Part shown: positions 61,457-64,000 of the stretch, in pieces | Layout of the letters: every line of letters begins with the position of its first letter | Numbering within the stretch: position 1 is the first letter of the stretch | Assembly (NCBI RefSeq): GCF_030123505.1 | Contig: NZ_CP126115.1 | Location: forward strand, 4,974,001-5,038,000 | Source: Neobacillus sp. YX16 | GTDB lineage: Bacteria; Bacillota; Bacilli; Bacillales; Cytobacillaceae | DNA length: 64,000 bases | Direction of reading: 5' to 3' | The notes under the pieces: generated by a model | Told to the model about the DNA's origin: nothing | The model's database searches: none | Seen by the model: only the letters and a program-made list of their open reading frames with translations | Translations under genes and position numbers: made by a program

Positions 61457-62821
61457 TTACTTAGAAGATTTCTTTTCTTGCTCGATTGCAGCATCTAATA
61501 ATTTTTGCATCTTAGGTTGAGCTTCTTTCACGTATTCTTCAGCTGTCATCTTTCCATCAAGAACTGGCTGGATATTCTTAAAGAATTCATCATACCATTC
61601 AGCTGTGTAAGTCTTTTCAGCAGGGAATCCACGTCCATAATCATTGATAATATCTAAGAACTCTTGCTTATTTGCAGGTTTAATAGATGTATCAGCAGCC
61701 CATTCTTGTGCAACTGTTACGCTGTTTGGCAATTGAACTTGAGCGTCTACTAATGCTTGTTGTCCTTCTTGGTCAGCAGATAGGTACATTGCTAACTCAG
61801 CAGCTGCTTCTGCATTTTTCGTTGTAGCTCCTACACCGATTCCTAATGATCCAACCCAAGCAGCAGGTTTACCTGTTTTACCAGCAGGCCATGGAATTAA
61901 ATCATATTCAAACTTTAATTGTTCTGCATATGTTGCCATATCCCATGGTCCAACAGGGAAGAACGCTAATTCGCCTTTCATCCATCTTTGATACGTATCT
62001 AGTGTTTGTGCTTCTGCAATAGAAGGAGTGATTTCGTATTTATTTTGTTGATCTGCAAACCATTGTACCGCTTCAGCAAATTCAGGAGTATCAATCGTTA
62101 CTTTTGTGCCAGTTTCATCAATCCAGTCTGCACCATTACTCCAAGCAATTGGCTGTAATGCCCATTGAATGTTAAATCCAGCACCAAATTGATCATTTTT
62201 TCCATCGCCGTTTTTATCTTTTGTTAATTTTTGTGCTACTTCAATGAATTGCTCCAATGAATAAGGCTTATCTTTGTCAGGAAGTGGAATTCCTGCTTCT
62301 TCAAACATTGTTTTGTTGTAACCTAATGCAAATGGACCTAAGTCTTTCGGCAATCCGTAAATTGCACCTTCACCAAGTGTTTCGCCATCAAAGCGATATT
62401 TTGCGATACCTTTTTCCCAAATATCGTCGATTTTAACATCTTCTGACCCTTCAACGAATTCAGTAATATCTTTTAAAACACCAGAGTTAACATATGCTTT
62501 AACTTGAGCTGGGTTATAGAAGAAAACATCTGGAATCTTCTTACCAGCAATCGCTGCTTTTAGCTTCGTATCATATTGATCTGGAGCAACTTGAACCAAT
62601 GTAACTTTAACATCTGGATGTGACGATTCAAATCTTTTCACAGTAGCTGTATAAGCTTCAAGTTCTTTAGGCTGACCTCTAAACATAAATGTAATGGCTG
62701 TTTTTCCGTCCTTAGTCTTACCTGAGGTGCTTTCCTTGCTAGCACAACCACTAAGAATCGTACTGATAATCAATAATGCAAGCAGCGTCATAACTCCGAA
62801 TTTTTTAGATATTTTAAACAA
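61457..62821 (-). CDS. araN: Arabinose-oligosaccharide-binding lipoprotein AraN
   Basis: A 454-aa extracellular solute-binding protein (family 1). Lipobox LSGC (Cys about residue 26) after a positively charged hydrophobic signal; mature fold starts at [18 protein letters not shown]. The start is TTG, 6 bases after GGAGGG. Delivers arabino-oligosaccharides to AraPQ. Controlled by AraR-like and cre sites upstream. Confidence 0.93.
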   Translation of the reverse strand: MFKISKKFGVMTLLALLIISTILSGCASKESTSGKTKDGKTAITFMFRGQPKELEAYTATVKRFESSHPDVKVTLVQVAPDQYDTKLKAAIAGKKIPDVFFYNPAQVKAYVNSGVLKDITEFVEGSEDVKIDDIWEKGIAKYRFDGETLGEGAIYGLPKDLGPFALGYNKTMFEEAGIPLPDKDKPYSLEQFIEVAQKLTKDKNGDGKNDQFGAGFNIQWALQPIAWSNGADWIDETGTKVTIDTPEFAEAVQWFADQQNKYEITPSIAEAQTLDTYQRWMKGELAFFPVGPWDMATYAEQLKFEYDLIPWPAGKTGKPAAWVGSLGIGVGATTKNAEAAAELAMYLSADQEGQQALVDAQVQLPNSVTVAQEWAADTSIKPANKQEFLDIINDYGRGFPAEKTYTAEWYDEFFKNIQPVLDGKMTAEEYVKEAQPKMQKLLDAAIEQEKKSSK

Positions 62822-62883
62822 TTGAATCCCTCCACAAACTATTTTATAATTTTTTAAGAATAAAACAATTTCATGAAAACCTT

Positions 62884-62898
62884 TGAAAGCGTAACCAC
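62884..62898. promoter_or_regulatory. cre (CcpA) site 1 upstream of araN
   Basis: TTGAAAGCGTAACCA, full match to WTGNAANCGNWNNCW, in the araN leader. Confidence 0.7.
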
Positions 62899-62936
62899 TT
62901 TTTTAAAAAAAATGAAAGTATAAGTTACCGGATTTT

Positions 62937-62952
62937 ATATGTACGTACATGT
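62937..62952. promoter_or_regulatory. AraR-like operator, araN leader site
   Basis: ATATGTACGTACATGT, containing the perfect palindrome ATGTACGTACAT; the closest match in the window to the AraR operator pattern. Confidence 0.7.
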
Positions 62953-63048
62953 TGAATAATTACATTTAAGACCCCCTAGACTCTATTTTTCATAAACGTA
63001 ATAATAGAAATACCTTCTATTTTTCAAAAGCTGTACTTCTATGAAACT

Positions 63049-63063
63049 TTGAAAGCGTATTCT
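63049..63063. promoter_or_regulatory. cre (CcpA) site 2 near the araN transcription start
   Basis: TTGAAAGCGTATTCT, full consensus match, located just downstream of the predicted araN -10. Confidence 0.7.
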
Positions 63064-63074
63064 CTACACTTCAA

Positions 63075-63103
63075 ATAATAATATGCCTGTTCGTACATGT
63101 CAA
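63075..63103 (-). promoter_or_regulatory. Predicted sigma-A promoter of araNPQ with overlapping AraR-like operator
   Basis: Minus strand TTGACA and TATTAT with an ideal 17-bp spacer. TGTTCGTACATGTCA (63088-63103 region) overlaps the -35, so AraR binding would block polymerase. Confidence 0.72.
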
Positions 63104-63127
63104 TCGCTTTTATTAAAAATTTTTATT

Positions 63128-63143
63128 TATGTCCGTACGTGTT
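63128..63143. promoter_or_regulatory. AraR-like operator upstream of araR
   Basis: TATGTCCGTACGTGTT; overlaps the -35 of the predicted araR promoter and lies 40 bp from the araN operator. Confidence 0.6.
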
Positions 63144-63169
63144 TAACAATAACTTTATCCGTGTATAAT
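63142..63169 (+). promoter_or_regulatory. Predicted araR promoter
   Basis: TTTAAC and a perfect TATAAT with a 16-bp spacer; divergent from araN. Confidence 0.55.
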
Positions 63170-63222
63170 TTAACCATAGCAAATAATTATTCTATTTGAT
63201 AATATAAGACTATACATTATTC

Positions 63223-63236
63223 GTTGTACGTATAAC
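63223..63236. promoter_or_regulatory. AraR-like operator in the araR leader
   Basis: GTTGTACGTATAAC, nearly identical to the araB operator at 57119. Suggests autorepression. Confidence 0.65.
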
Positions 63237-63273
63237 TTAACAATTTAGTATACAAGTTGAAAGTGGTGAAACC

Positions 63274-64000
63274 GTGGCACAAAAAACCAAGTATAATATG
63301 GTAAAAGAGAAAATAACAGAATGGATCACTAGTGGAATCGTCAAACCAGGTGAAAAAATCTATTCCGAAAATGAACTTGTTAAAATGTTTGGTGTCTCTA
63401 GACACACCGTTCGCCAGGCTGTTGGAGATTTAGTTCACGAAGGATGGCTCTATCGTGAACAAGGAGCAGGGACGTTTTGTTCATTAAAAAAAGAACCCGT
63501 CGAGCATCAGGTTCAAATCTCAAATGGAAACGGGAAAAATATTGGTGTAATAACAACCTATATTTCAGATTATATCTTCCCTTCTATTATTAAAGGTATT
63601 GAGTCCTATTTAACAACCCAGGGATATTCCTTAACATTTGCATGTACAGACAATGATGTAGAAAAAGAGAAACAATGCCTGCAAACAATGTTGAGCAGAA
63701 ATATTAATGGGCTAATTGTTGAACCAACAAAAAGCAGCAATTATAATCCTAATATTAGTTACTATTTAGAACTTGAACAAAACAATACCCCTTATCTAAT
63801 GATTAACCAATACTATTCACAGCTGATGCCGCCTCATATTATTATGAATGATGAGCATGGCGGCTTTATTGCTACCGAACATTTAATTAAATTAGGCCAC
63901 CAAAAGATAATAGGGATTTTCAAAACGGATGACCTTCAAGGGGTTAACCGGATGCAAGGCTTTATCCGGGCTTTTAGAGAGCACGGAATAACGTTCTTTC
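63274..64000 (+). CDS. araR: Arabinose operon repressor AraR, 3' end beyond the window
   Basis: About 242 residues are visible. The N-terminal GntR-type winged helix (ENELVKMFGVSRHTVRQAVG) is followed by a LacI/periplasmic-type arabinose-binding domain (NIGVITTYISDYIFPSIIKG, INGLIVEPTKSSNY, LGHQKIIGIFKTDDLQG). These segments match what I know of B. subtilis AraR closely. I place the start at GTG 63274, where KYNMVKEK aligns with the AraR N-terminus; GTGGTG upstream is a weak RBS. The reading frame stays open to the window end. Confidence 0.92.
   Translation, partial: MAQKTKYNMVKEKITEWITSGIVKPGEKIYSENELVKMFGVSRHTVRQAVGDLVHEGWLYREQGAGTFCSLKKEPVEHQVQISNGNGKNIGVITTYISDYIFPSIIKGIESYLTTQGYSLTFACTDNDVEKEKQCLQTMLSRNINGLIVEPTKSSNYNPNISYYLELEQNNTPYLMINQYYSQLMPPHIIMNDEHGGFIATEHLIKLGHQKIIGIFKTDDLQGVNRMQGFIRAFREHGITFF

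Overview
The window looks like chromosomal DNA of an AT-rich Bacillaceae-type Firmicute (Bacillus sensu lato). The evidence is strong AGGAGG-type ribosome binding sites, frequent GTG and TTG starts, a hom-thrC-thrB operon, a T-box-controlled serA, AraR (GntR/LacI) with the araBDA/araNPQ genes, cre-like CcpA sites, BdbC/BdbD and a SleB-like hydrolase. Nearly all genes lie on the minus strand; LysR, serA, speB, the Dps-like gene and araR are on the plus strand.

Layout. (1) 0-16 kb: a LysR regulator, a zinc alcohol dehydrogenase and an acyl-CoA ligase, then an apparent operon of a Liv-type ABC importer (livJ, G, F, H, M), a 59-aa protein, a KAS III-like condensing enzyme, an alpha/beta hydrolase and a FabG-like reductase. 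Next come a 1082-aa STAND/SARP regulator and another SDR. This reads as uptake plus CoA-linked processing of an unidentified substrate. (2) 16-22 kb: threonine operon, serA with its T-box, and a 52-bp tandem array. (3) 22-38 kb: a HAD hydrolase, a DUF3870 protein, an in-frame CoA-transferase/acyl-CoA-dehydrogenase chimera, then a putrescine-to-succinate system: speB, puuP-like importer, patA-like transaminase, aminobutyraldehyde dehydrogenase, gabT, gabD and glutamate dehydrogenase, with a sigma-54 activator in its midst. I find four -24/-12 promoters and a recurrent palindrome TATTCA-N4-TGCATA upstream of them. (4) 38-41 kb: cell-wall hydrolase, Dps-like protein, BdbC/BdbD. (5) 41-64 kb: a large arabinose/arabinan locus with four GH43 enzymes, two GH51 arabinofuranosidases, araM, a galM-like epimerase, araB-araD-araA, araN-araP-araQ and araR (cut by the window end), plus AraR-like operators and cre sites.

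How it works together. Agmatine or imported putrescine is transaminated and oxidised to GABA and then succinate; both transaminases make glutamate, which glutamate dehydrogenase can return to 2-oxoglutarate. Arabinan is cut outside the cell, imported by AraNPQ, trimmed by intracellular GH43/GH51 enzymes, and arabinose enters the pentose phosphate pathway through AraA, AraB and AraD.

Three non-coding repeat families stand out: MITE-like elements with terminal inverted repeats (about 10.4, 57.2 and 61.2 kb), a GTCTAG...GGCGCTTCCGCTTTT element (about 4.0, 20.0 and 57.4 kb, the last nested inside a MITE-like copy), and a 52-bp-period hairpin array present at 21.9 and 36.9 kb. All calls come from reading the sequence; no database search was run.
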